This document shows, one piece after another, positions 1 to 47,499 of a stretch of 64,000 nt of DNA. Source of the stretch: Amorphochlora amoebiformis. Lineage: Eukaryota > Cercozoa > Chlorarachniophyceae. The position numbers and the translations under genes were made by a program. The notes under the pieces are model-generated. The model searched no databases. It saw nothing but the letters and a program-made list of their open reading frames with translations, and was not told where the DNA came from. Each line of letters opens with the position of its first letter. Position 1 is the stretch's first letter. The stretch lies in NCBI GenBank assembly GCA_054601695.1, contig BAAHQB010000145.1, forward strand, positions 310,001 to 374,000, read 5' to 3'.

Positions 1-1640
1 TATCCACGTCATTACTTACCTCTTTACTGGGCGGCTGATAGGTCCGCTAATTAGGGTTAGGATTCGAGTTAATCCAAACCCTCTTAACCTAATCAAAACC
101 CCAACGTTCTTAATCTAACCATAACCTTAACCCTCTTAACCTAACCATAACCCTAGCCCTTTTAACCTAACTATAACATTAACCCTCTTAACCTAACCCT
201 TTTAACCTAACCTAACCCTAACCCTTTTAACCTAACTATAATTTTAACCCTCTTAACCTAACCCTTTTAATCTAACCGAACCCTAACCCTTTTAACCTAA
301 CCATAACTCTAACCCTCTTAACCTAACCATAACCTTAAGCTAGCCTAATTCTTAATAATCAAATTAAAAACTCTAACCCTAATCCTAACCCTAACCGTAG
401 TGTAATAATTATAAAGGTTAGGGTTATGGTTAGGGTTTGGGCTATGTTATAGGCTAATGCTAGGGTTCGGGTTAATGAATAGATCAGGATTAGGGTTAGG
501 GTTAGGGTTAGGGTTAGGGTTAGGCATAGGGTTAGGATTAGGGTTAGAGAACGGTTAGGGTTAGAGAAGGGTTAGGGTTAGGGTTTGGGTTAGGGTTAGG
601 GTTAGGGTTAGCCAACGGGTCAGGGTTAGTAGTTAGGGTTGAGGGTTAGGGTGAAGGTTGGGGTTAAGGTTAGGGTTAGGGTTAGGGTTAGGATTAAGGT
701 TGGTTTAGGGTTAGGGTTAGGGTGAGGGTTAGGGTGTCGGGTTAGGGCCGGGTTAGGGCGTCAGGTTAAGGTGTCGAGTTACGGCGTTGGGTTGGGGTCA
801 GTTAGGGTTTGAGTTAGGGTTACTGTTAGGGTTAGGGTTAGGGTTAGGGTAAGGGAAAGGTTAAGAGGGCTAGGGTTATGGTTAGGTTAAGAGGGTTAGG
901 GTTGTGGTTAGGTTAAGAGGGTTAGGGTTACGGTTAAGAAGGCTAGGGTTAGGGCTAGGTTAAGAGGGTAAATGTTACGATTAGGTTAGGAGGGTTAGGG
1001 TTAGGGTTAGGGTTAGGTTAAGGTTAAGGGTAGTTTAAGAGGGTTACGGTTAGGTTAAGAGGGTTAGGGTTATGGTTAGGTTAGGAGGGTTAGTTACATA
1101 CATGTAGTTATGATTAGGGTTAGGGTTATAGTGGGTTTGGGATATGGATTAGGTTTGGGTTACGGTTAGGTTAAGAGGATTAGAATACGAATACGCTAAG
1201 AGCTTTACGGTTACAGTTAGGTTAAGAGCGTTATGATTAAAGATATGTTAAGCTGTATGGTTACGGTTAGGTTAAGAAGGGTTGGTGTTGGAGTTAAGTT
1301 AGCTAACCCTAACCCTAACCCTAACCCTAACCCTAACCCTAACCCTAACCCTAACCTAACCATACAAAATCGCTAAACAAATGTAACCCTATCTAACCTT
1401 AACCCTAACCCTAACCTTAACCCTAACCCTAACCGTAATGGCATAGGGTTAGTTTAGGGTCAGTAAGTTTGGGGTTAGGGTTAGAGTTTGGATAACGAGT
1501 TATTGATAGGGTTGGGGTTAGGGTTAGGTTAGGGTTTGGGTTAGGGTTAAGGAAGGGTCAGGTTAGGGTTTGGGCTAGGGTTAGGGTTAGGGTTAGGGTT
1601 AGGGTTAGGGTTAGGGTTAGGGTTTGGGTTGGGGATAGGG
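1..1640. repeat. Telomere-like TTAGGG/CCCTAA tract, degenerate, orientation switching
   Basis: Imperfect 6-bp telomere-type repeats fill this stretch. CCCTAA-type units (often CTTAACCTAA variants) run to about 400, TTAGGG-type to about 1300, a short CCCTAA block covers 1305-1440, then TTAGGG resumes to about 1640. Unit variation and repeated orientation switches show interstitial repeat, not a chromosome terminus. I see no gene in it; it would lie downstream of or within an intron of the minus-strand gene ending near 1651. Confidence 0.9.
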
Positions 1641-1650
1641 TTTATATTAC

Positions 1651-22397
<20,747 letters not shown>

Positions 22398-22505
22398 CTG
22401 TATAAAGAAATAATATCGATTTGTATATGTATGTATGTATATATATATATATATGTATATATATAAATGTATATATATATATATATATATATGTGTATAT
22501 ATATT

Positions 22506-22642
<137 letters not shown>

Positions 22643-22798
22643 TACTAGTCTGGTAAAAAGTTTGAATATTCCATATATTGTATATAGAATATATATATCT
22701 ATATATATATATATATATATGTGTGTGTATGTATGTATGAATGTATAATACTTTTTTCTTTACAGTATATTACACCACGCTAAATTTTATTCAGATAC

Positions 22799-22840
<42 letters not shown>

Positions 22841-22907
22841 AAAGTATACATACACATGTACAATACATATATATGTATATATATATGTCTATATATTATA
22901 TATATAT

Positions 22908-22951
<44 letters not shown>

Positions 22952-23008
22952 GTATATACATATATATATATTCAATACATACACAAATATATATCCAAAT
23001 ATAAACGC

Positions 23009-23090
<82 letters not shown>

Positions 23091-23096
23091 CATATA

Positions 23097-23655
23097 TCAC
23101 TCGAAGACACTTCGACATCCAAAAAGTCCGTAGTGTCTCGATTCCGTAAAGATATATCCATATATACACACATATATACATATATCCATATACACATATT
23201 CATATATACATATGTAGATATCTATATATCTCTCTCTATATATACAGATAAATAGATATCTAGATATCTCGAAAAACTTCAACCTCCGCAAAGTCCGTAG
23301 ATTGTCTAGATTCCGTATATACATATCCATATATACACACATGTATACATATATCCATATACACATATTCAGATATACATATAGATGTCTACATCTATAT
23401 ATATATATATATATTACTCGAAGGCACTTAAACATCTGCAAAGTCGGTAGATTGTCTAGATTCCGTAAAGATATATCCATATATACACACATATATACAT
23501 ATATCAATATACACATATTCAGATATACATATATAGATATCTACATCTATATATATATATATATATATATTTATACATATAAATATACAGATATCTATTA
23601 CTCGAAGGCACTTCAACATCTACAAAGTCGGTAGATTGTCTAGATTCCGTAAAGA
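23097..23655. repeat. Four tandem partial copies of exon 23787-23905 (donor side kept), units of 150-200 bp
   Basis: Segments at about 23097, 23265, 23418 and 23600 match the 3' half of the exon plus intron. Reading on minus, [18 protein letters not shown] is intact in the nearest copy, the next has a stop, and the most distant is frame-shifted. All lie downstream of the parent. Confidence 0.85.
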
Positions 23656-23727
23656 TATATCCATATATACACACATATATGCATATATCCATATGCACAT
23701 ATATTCAGATATGAATATATAGATATC

Positions 23728-23786
<59 letters not shown>

Positions 23787-23789
<3 letters not shown>

Positions 23790-23905
23790 TTTCTATTACT
23801 CGAAGGCACTTCAACATCTGCGAAGTTGGCAGATTGTCTAGATTCCGTATTTGTAGAACCTAATGGAAATACAATGCTTAGGATCAAACTCGTTCTGCGT
23901 GCCAT
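23787..23905 (-). CDS. Candidate first exon with signal-peptide-like N terminus (start of M1 or a separate gene)
   Basis: ATG at 23905 opens [20 protein letters not shown], a short basic start followed by a hydrophobic stretch, as in a secretory signal. The exon ends at GTATAT after 39 codons and two bases. No AG precedes the ATG, so it reads as an initial exon. The next confident minus exon (22355-22397) needs a different phase, so at least one connecting exon is missing if this is the start of M1. Confidence 0.5.
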
Positions 23906-23934
23906 TATCCAAGATTACACATAGACATCACAAG

Positions 23935-25110
23935 AGTTACGGTTAGGGTTTCAGGGTTAGGGTTAGGGTTTCAGGGTTAGGGTTAGGGTTAGGGTTAGGG
24001 TTAGAGCTAAGATTTTTAAAGTGTGGCTTAGTGTTCGGAGAGGCAAAATGTTAAGATAGAGCGGGAGAGAGAGAGAGAGAGAGATGATGAAAAAAGAAAA
24101 AAAAAATCGGGAAAGCGAAAAAAGGGTAATATCTCTCGATGGAGAAAGACAGCGAGGGACCGGGGGAGTGAAAAATGAGAAAAAAAGATGAGTAAAACAA
24201 AAAAAAAAACACAATCTGAAAAGAAAGGAAAAAATAAAAAAAAAAAAAAAAGCGGGTGAGGGAGAGGAGAATAATTGGGTAAGGTTAAGTTTGGGGTAGT
24301 CGGTTTAGGAGATTGGAATATAAGCGTTAGGGTTGGGGTAGGGTTAGGGTTAGGTTAGGGTTAGGGTTGGGGTAGCAGGGTTAGAGGGTTAGGTAGTAGG
24401 GTCAGGGTTAGGGTTAGGTTAGGGTTAGGGTTGGGGTAGCAGGGTTAGAGGGTTAGGTTTTAGGGTTAGGGTTGGGGTAGTAGGGTTAGAGTTACGGTAG
24501 TAGGGTTAGGGTTGGGGTAGTAGGGTTAGGGTTGGGGTAGGGGTAGGGTTAGGGTTGGGGTAGGGTTAGGGTTAAGAGTTAGGGTAGGGTTAGTAGATTG
24601 CGGTAGGGTCAGGAGATAGGGGTAGGATTAGGGTTGGGGTAGTAGGGTTAAAAAATTAGAGTATTTGCGCTAGGTTTGGGGTAGGGTAGAGTTGGTAGGG
24701 TTAGGGTTGGGGTAGTAGTGTTAGGGTTGGGAACCCCAACCCTAACCCTACCTACTACCCCAACCCTAACCCTACTACCCCAACCCTAACCCTACTACCC
24801 CAACCCTAACCCTACTACCTCAACCCTAACCATAACCCTAACCCTACCACCCCAACCCTAACCCTACTACCCCAACCCTAACCCTACTACCCCAACCCTA
24901 ACCCTACCAAGCCTTACCCAACCCCAACCCTAACGTTACTAAGCAGGGTTAGGGTTGGTTTAGCAGGGTTAGGGTTGGGGTAGGGGTAGGGTTAGGGTTG
25001 GGGTAGGGGTAGGGTTAGGGTTGGGGTAGGGGTAGGGTTAGGGTTAGGGTTAGGGTTAGAGTTGGGTAGGTTTTAGGGTTAGGGTTAGGGTTGAGATAGT
25101 AGAGCTTATC
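23935..25110. repeat. Telomere-like repeats rich in GGGGTAG variant, with an inverted block
   Basis: TTAGGG at 23938-24005, purine and A-rich sequence to about 24260, then (GGGTTAGGGTTGGGGTAGTA)n. At about 24732-24945 the orientation reverses to (CCCAACCCTAACCCTACTAC)n and then returns. The variant has spread in both orientations. No gene seen. Confidence 0.85.
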
Positions 25111-25114
25111 GGTT

Positions 25115-26250
25115 ATCATATATGTTTTTAGAATGTTGGGGGGTTTGGATTACCAGATATGTGTTTTTTTTTATTATGTAAGGGTATTACAGTTACCAGA
25201 TATGTGTTTTTTCATAATGTTAGGCTTTAACTGTTACCAGATATGTGTTTTTCATTATTTTAGGGTTTGAATGCTACCAGATATGTGTTTTTCATTATTT
25301 TAGGCTTTAACTGTTACCAGATATGTGTTTGTTCATTATTTTAGGGTTTGAATGCTACCAGATATGTGTTTGTTCATTATTTTAGGGTTTGAATGCTACC
25401 AGATATGTGTATTTTCATTATTTTAGGGTTTAAATGCTACCAGATATGTGTTCATTATGTTAGGGGGCGGGTTGGATTACCAGATATGTGTTTGTTCATT
25501 ATTTTAGGGTTTGAATGCTACCAGATATGTGTTCATTATGTTAGGGGGGGGGTTGGATTACCAGATATGTGTTTGTTCATTATGTTAGGGCTTGAATGCT
25601 ACCAGATATGTGTTCATTATGTTAGGGGGGGGGTTGGATTACCAGATATGTGTTTGTTCATTATTTTAGGGTTTGAATGCTACCAGATATGTGTTTTTTC
25701 ATTATTTTATGGTTTGAATGCTAGCAGATATGTGTTCATTATGTTAGGGGGGGGGTTGGATTACCAGATATGTGTTTGTTCATTATTTTAGGGTTTGAAT
25801 GCTATCAGATATGTGTTTTTTCATTATTTTATGGTTTGAATGCTACCAGATATGTGTTCATTATGTTAGGGGGGGGGTTGGATTACCAGATATGTGTTTG
25901 TTCATTATTTTAGGGTTTGAATGCTAGCAGATATGTGTTTTTTCATTATTTTATGGTTTGAATGCTAGCAGATATGTGTTCATTATGTTAGGGGGGGGGT
26001 TGGATTACCAGATATGTGTTTGTTCATTATTTTAGGGTTTGAATGCTACCAGATATGTGTTTTTTCATTATTTTATGGTTTGAATGCTAGCAGATATGTG
26101 TTCATTATGTTAGGGGGGGGGTTGGATTACCAGATATGTGTTTGTTCATTATTTTAGGGTTTGAATGCTACCAGATGTGTGTTTTTTCATTATTTTATGG
26201 TTTGAATGCTAGCAGATATGTGTTCATTATGTTAGAGGGGGGGTTGGATT
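25115..26250. repeat. 40-44-bp minisatellite, about 27 copies, each carrying a 5' splice-site-like sequence
   Basis: The core TACCAGATATGTGTT recurs about 27 times in two alternating unit types (GTTTGAATGCTACC and GGGGGGGTTGGATTACC). On the minus strand most units read CACATATCTG/GTAATCC or CTG/GTAGCA. The end unit joins CTCACCCTG/GTAATCC at the donor of the exon 26253-26282. The array lies downstream of that exon. Six or so units have lost the GT. Confidence 0.9.
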
Positions 26251-26252
26251 AC

Positions 26253-28023
<1,771 letters not shown>

Positions 28024-28025
28024 TT

Positions 28026-28094
<69 letters not shown>

Positions 28095-28118
28095 GTATAT
28101 ATATATATATATATATAT

Positions 28119-28209
28119 ATTTTCGATACATTTCTGATCTAAATATAACGTATAATTGATATACAAATGCCTATATATCTATATATATATATATATATAT
28201 ATATTCATA

Positions 28210-28258
<49 letters not shown>

Positions 28259-28261
28259 TTT

Positions 28262-28315
<54 letters not shown>

Positions 28316-28344
28316 GTACGTATGTATATATATGCACATATATG

Positions 28345-28421
<77 letters not shown>

Positions 28422-28483
28422 GTATATATATATACATATATATATATACATATATGTATATATATACACATATGTATACATAT

Positions 28484-28530
<47 letters not shown>

Positions 28531-28596
28531 CACACATATATATATTTTCGATACATTTCTGATCTAAATATAACGTATAAATGATATACAAATGCC

Positions 28597-28636
<40 letters not shown>

Positions 28637-28684
28637 TATATATACATATACATGTATACATATATGTGTACATTTATGTAAATA

Positions 28685-28715
<31 letters not shown>

Positions 28716-28806
28716 TATATACATGTATATATATACATATGTATATATATATTTTCGATACATTTCTGATCTGAATATAACGTATAATTCATATACAAAT
28801 GCCTCT

Positions 28807-28856
<50 letters not shown>

Positions 28857-28870
28857 ATATATATGTTTAA

Positions 28871-28905
<35 letters not shown>

Positions 28906-28950
28906 TCGATACATTTCCGATCTAAATATAATGTATCATTGATACATAAT
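28119..28950. repeat. Four partial copies of M2 exon 27878-27967 (acceptor side kept)
   Basis: Segments at about 28119-28172, 28546-28598, 28751-28803 and a decayed one at 28905-28950 encode AFVY(E/Q/H)[12 protein letters not shown] after an AG, then run into (AT)n at GAAAAT. All lie upstream of the parent in transcription. The frame is kept in the first three. Confidence 0.85.
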
Positions 28951-28952
28951 AT

Positions 28953-28990
<38 letters not shown>

Positions 28991-29061
28991 ATATATATAT
29001 ATTTATACTGATACGCATATATATATATATGTATATATTATATATATTATATAGATATATA

Positions 29062-29102
<41 letters not shown>

Positions 29103-29111
29103 TATATGTAC

Positions 29112-29149
<38 letters not shown>

Positions 29150-29219
29150 GCGTATCAGTATAAATATATATCTATATATATTATATATAATATATATATA
29201 TATATATACATATATATTT

Positions 29220-29252
<33 letters not shown>

Positions 29253-29269
29253 GTATGTATATATATAAC

Positions 29270-29320
29270 CTTCGTTGGAGCTTTCTCTGCTTCTTCCGGA
29301 ATATTTCATCAGCATTTATC
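29270..29320 (-). CDS. Minus-strand exon, basic helical segment, unknown gene
   Basis: Between acceptor TATCTGCAG and donor AAG/GTTATA the only open frame reads [16 protein letters not shown]. It starts and ends in phase 2. It matches in phase to the exon at 29829-29952 if that exon ends at GTCGTC. Confidence 0.5.
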
Positions 29321-29324
29321 CTGC

Positions 29325-29370
<46 letters not shown>

Positions 29371-29372
29371 GC

Positions 29373-29457
<85 letters not shown>

Positions 29458-29555
29458 ATATATATATATATATATTAATAATACATATGTTTATGTACAC
29501 ATCTACATGTATATTTAGTATGTTCATATAATTTATAATATATAAATATATATAT

Positions 29556-29590
<35 letters not shown>

Positions 29591-29595
29591 TCTTC

Positions 29596-29635
<40 letters not shown>

Positions 29636-29692
29636 ACGTGTATACATACACCAGATTTCATAACACACACAAAAATGAATATATAAGCGTAA

Positions 29693-29750
<58 letters not shown>

Positions 29751-29828
29751 GGATATACACACATATATATATATATATATATAGTGCACAATAATATTCT
29801 TTATACCACATATTATGTATATATCTTA

Positions 29829-29952
29829 TCAAACAATCTCACTATTTATAATGAGATGAGGAAAGGACGACCTACGTAACTTCCTTATCATTGTTTTATG
29901 CTGCATTTCCTGCCGGAACCGGTGACTTGATAGCCAATATTTGATCCTATAA
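29829..29952 (-). CDS. Minus-strand exon, basic; terminal or internal
   Basis: After TAATTATAG the frame reads [20 protein letters not shown] and runs to TGA at 29829. Alternatively it leaves at AG/GTCGTC and joins exon 29270-29320 in phase. A partial copy of its 5' half ([15 protein letters not shown]) sits upstream at 30119-30168. Confidence 0.45.
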
Positions 29953-29958
29953 TTATAC

Positions 29959-30024
<66 letters not shown>

Positions 30025-30032
30025 TATGTATA

Positions 30033-30118
<86 letters not shown>

Positions 30119-30121
<3 letters not shown>

Positions 30122-30168
30122 TATGCTGCATCTCCTGCCGGAACCGGTGACTTAATAGCCAATATTTG
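30119..30168. repeat. Partial copy of exon 29829-29952 (acceptor half)
   Basis: TTATGCTGCATCTCCTGCCGG..CCGGTGACTTAATAGCC matches the parent with a few changes and joins telomere-like repeat on the upstream side and (AT)n on the other. Confidence 0.8.
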
Positions 30169-30790
<622 letters not shown>

Positions 30791-31033
30791 ATGTGGGTAC
30801 GGATGAGGGACATCTGTGTTTACTCGGGTATTTGGTTTCTCGTTAGGCTGCCGCGTCGAAAAGATGCAAAAAATAGGAAGGCGAGAATTAGTAGGAGAAA
30901 GGGTCATGACCTGGCTGTAAAGACGATTATTCCGCACATTAAGTCGGTCGACAAGGATAGAGAATGCTGTGAATACAGTCTTGAGCACCGCAAGAGGAAC
31001 TATCGATTTCTGAAGGACCTGATGAAACCATAG
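30791..31033 (+). CDS. Short single-exon ORF, 80 aa, basic, unknown
   Basis: ATG-to-TAG frame without intron: aromatic/hydrophobic start (MWVRMRDICVYSGIWFLVRL), then strongly basic (KDAKNRKARISRRKGHDLAV) and a charged end (YSLEHRKRNYRFLKDLMKP). Composition is protein-like and outside simple repeat. An acceptor-like CTCGTTAG lies inside, so the true gene could use only the part after 30849. The opposite strand is also open. Function not recognised; a small organellar protein would fit the profile but this is a guess. Confidence 0.4.
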   Translation: MWVRMRDICVYSGIWFLVRLPRRKDAKNRKARISRRKGHDLAVKTIIPHIKSVDKDRECCEYSLEHRKRNYRFLKDLMKP

Positions 31034-31068
31034 ATTGGATTAATCAACAGTGTTACGGTTGCAATTTT

Positions 31069-31780
31069 TTAAATTTCAAACAAGTTTTTTTTTAAAAGCA
31101 TCGGACGGGTTGGGTGCGATACCCGCAGGAGCCTTGAGTTGACCGTCGGCCCAAAATTGAGGTCACCTAGCGCCAAGGCCCCATTGACCACCGAATAGAT
31201 GTGCGAGGCATACTGCAAGATAAAAGTTCAGAATTCCAAACGCGGAAAGCACACATAGGAACTAAAATTGGAATAATCGAGTCTGGTCAACAAAAAAGCC
31301 GAATCATTTGCTAGATTGGGTTCGGTATGTTTTGGGGGGATTAGGTATTTTTTAACCAGGAACAGGATGAAGTGCCCAGCTACGGTCCATACGGGCTGTC
31401 CGGCAAAGAACAACGGATAAACCCGAATGACCACTGCGGAAAACTGCATTATTGATCCCGCGAAGAGGAAGAAAGTGGTTCTGTTTGGTAGAAAGCATAA
31501 TCAGCCAATCATCTTCCGTCCGTGTACGTCCACGTTCCTGACGGAAGAACTACCCGATGGAGAGCAATTGTGGGAACAGAAGCTGGATATTTTTGCGGAA
31601 GATATGAAACCAGACAACCGGAAATGTGAGCACAAGGACGAATAAATACAACACGAATGGCGCAACTGCGGCCATCACACGCCATTCAACAAGATTCCTT
31701 CTGGTAATTTCACCCAATCGTATGCACTTAAGGGTTTTGTGACATATCCACGTGACAGGTATTCCAAAAAAAGAACCCAT
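31069..31780 (-). CDS. Putative small membrane protein, spliced
   Basis: Exon 31069-31212 follows one of the best acceptors in the window (CTGAACTTTTATCTTGCAG) and runs YASHIYSVVNGALALGDLNF to a TAA. Exon 31357-31443 (FSAVVIRVYPLFFAGQPVWT...FILFL) joins it in phase 0. The first exon is unclear: an ATG at 31780 opens a frame with a transmembrane-like stretch (VAPFVLYLFVLVLTFPVV) that runs to a stop at 31550, and joining it in phase needs the weak donor CCG/GTTGTC. Plus-strand frames over the same bases also look plausible (for example EQDEVPSYGPYGLSGK after TTTTTTAACCAG), so strand is not certain. Confidence 0.4.
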
Positions 31781-31943
31781 TCTTCTCTCAACTGCTTTAG
31801 GCTACTTTAGCTAAATTAATCCTCTAATAATGCACGTGTCAAACACTTATTGAGCGGCCTTTCCTATCGCGAGCTGCCAGTGCCTGCCAGTGACGGTATG
31901 GTGACACATATACGTGACACTCTGACCCCGCACCGACCACTAT
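31735..31943. promoter_or_regulatory. Candidate divergent promoter spacer with repeated ACGTG motif
   Basis: Between the ATG at 31780 (minus) and the ATG at 31944 (plus). Three related words occur: CCACGTGACA at about 31749, GCACGTGTCA at about 31832 and TACGTGACAC at about 31912, with TGACA repeats nearby. Palindromic CACGTG boxes are typical transcription-factor sites in eukaryotes; the promoter role is inferred from position only. Confidence 0.35.
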
Positions 31944-44190
<12,247 letters not shown>

Positions 44191-44916
44191 TATTTAATGT
44201 GCATATATATATATATATAACCATAACTTTTCCTTGAATAAATCTCGCGGAAAGAGAATGCATGTTAACTCTGGAAACATAATTACAAACAAAAAAAATA
44301 GAAAAAAAATAGAAAATATATATATATATATATAGAAAAAAAAAAAAATAGAAAAAAAAAAAAAAAAAAAAGATAGACAGACATTCCAAGAAAAAAAAAA
44401 ATTCCCAAGAAGAAAAAAGTGATAATGATGTTAGACAAGCTGACATCTCCTGGAAAAAAGACAGCTTAAGTTTCTCTCTTTTTCTCCTGATCTTATTATT
44501 TTCTCTCTCTCTTTTCTCTCTATCCACGCTCTTTCTCTCTATCCACGCTCTTTCTCTCTCTTTCCTCTTTGTCTTGTCCGTTTCGTAAGTTTTGTAATTG
44601 TACATTTAAAAAAAAAAAAAAGAGATAACCTTTTAGAACTTGGGTTCGTATGGATTTTTTTTTTTTTTTTCAATTGTGAAAAGAAAAGAAAATCGCTTCG
44701 CCTTAGTTTCATCCCGTTTTTTTTTTTTTTTTTTTGTTTCTTTTTTTTTTTTGGAAAAATTCGTTTGTTTCGTCCCTTAACTGTTTTTTTTTTCTATTTA
44801 TGAGAATCAACCATTCTTTTTTTTTTGGGTATTTTCTTCTAATTTTTTTTTCCCTAGAAAAAATCTTGACTGTGTTTTCTGTTTACGGTGCATCATGCAG
44901 GTAATGTATACCGTAG

Positions 44917-44947
<31 letters not shown>

Positions 44948-45240
44948 AATATATATATTTAATACATAAACACATATAATACATATATATCTATACATAT
45001 ATATATATATATATATAATTGTTATCCACAAATATTTATATGAAAATATATATTTACATAAATATATATAAGAATATGTTAGTATTGTAAATATATATAT
45101 ATATATATAATATATATATACACATATATATATATATATATTAATACACGTACACACGTGTTATTTTTATCAGCATATTATAACTGTGTGTAAATATACC
45201 TGCACATTTTTTCATTTACATAATATATATGATAATACTG
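44191..45240. other. A/T homopolymer-rich stretch and (AT)n, no confident gene
   Basis: Multiple A or T runs of 10-20 bases (44335-44400, 44600-44615, 44655-44670, 44718-44755). Minus-strand acceptor-like sites occur (TTTTTTCCAG at about 44455, GTTTCCAG at about 44270) with a short frame NMHSLSARFIQGK ending at GTTATG, but no chain could be built. Confidence 0.55.
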
Positions 45241-45660
45241 TACACATGCTGGCCTAGATGATTTGATCGAGTGGCGATCATAGATAATGGTTGCGATACA
45301 GAAACTTAAATTGTCTTAATTAACATTCTAATGGTCACTGGAAAATATCTTCAAGATTTGTGAATATTACTACTATACTAGTATTCTACGAGCATGAAAA
45401 CAATCAATACTATGATACCTGGATCATTATGTACACAAGTTACATTGTCTAGATTGTGGCTGCAGTATAACTAGTATAATTACAATTACATTACTTACAT
45501 TACCAACACCTAATCTAGTAATGACAGTGTACAAGATTTCAACTAGCGGAGTCCGGAAAAGCGCTTTTGTGATTTTTTCAAATTATTTGCCAGTGCTTCA
45601 TAAATATCGGCCAAAAAAAAAAAACTACTAAAAAAACTAGTAAATATATACCATTAACCG
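45240..45660. other. AT-rich unique sequence, no gene seen
   Basis: Ordinary complexity, stops in all frames, frequent CTAGT words as at 15.9-16.2 kb. Probably intergenic. Confidence 0.55.
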
Positions 45661-46960
<1,300 letters not shown>

Positions 46961-47035
46961 GTCACACCGACATATTTCCATCGACAAAAATAACTCAAAT
47001 AAAAATACGCCTCCAATGCAATATTCCAGTCTCCA

Positions 47036-47090
47036 CTTCTCTCTCTCTCTCTGTGATACTCCATTCCTCTCTCTATCTCTCTCCCTGATA
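47036..47090. promoter_or_regulatory. CT-rich tract upstream of the transporter gene
   Basis: CTCTCTCTCTCTCTGTG...CTCTCTCTATCTCTCTCCC about 420 bp upstream of the ATG at 47500. Possible promoter or 5' leader element; role inferred from position only. Confidence 0.25.
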
Positions 47091-47499
47091 GCCCCAGCCC
47101 ACATCGGAGAAATATATCGCCGAAAAATATTCTGACTCCATATCTTCCGGACCACGTCGCCGGCTTCGCATTATGTCATGCTTGTCATTTGGTCCAGGAA
47201 ATTGGCAGGAATCCAGGAATATAAGACTCTACAATTCACCTAAGAACAATTCCTCCGAATTTAGCGGCAATGTAGCGCTCTATTAACATTTGTTAATAAC
47301 TGTTCACTAAGCCTCTAATTCTCTCAACGGTTTCAATAATATTCTCCTTATTTTAACTAATTCGATACTCATATGTCAGATTTAGGTAGTATAGCCGAAA
47401 AAAAAATCCGAAACGGACTCCATGCTGTAATCGCGCAATTTGCCCATCAATCTGGGACTGCAGAACTCGATAGACGAAGCCTCTGCTCCCGTGGCCTCC

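Noticed and set aside
1-1640. True chromosome end
   Set aside because: Repeat is degenerate and switches orientation several times, and similar blocks occur throughout the window.
25115-26250. CRISPR-like array
   Set aside because: Regular spacing, but spacers are themselves near-identical, units are eukaryotic minisatellite, and there is no cas gene. Same for 2.65-3.49 kb.
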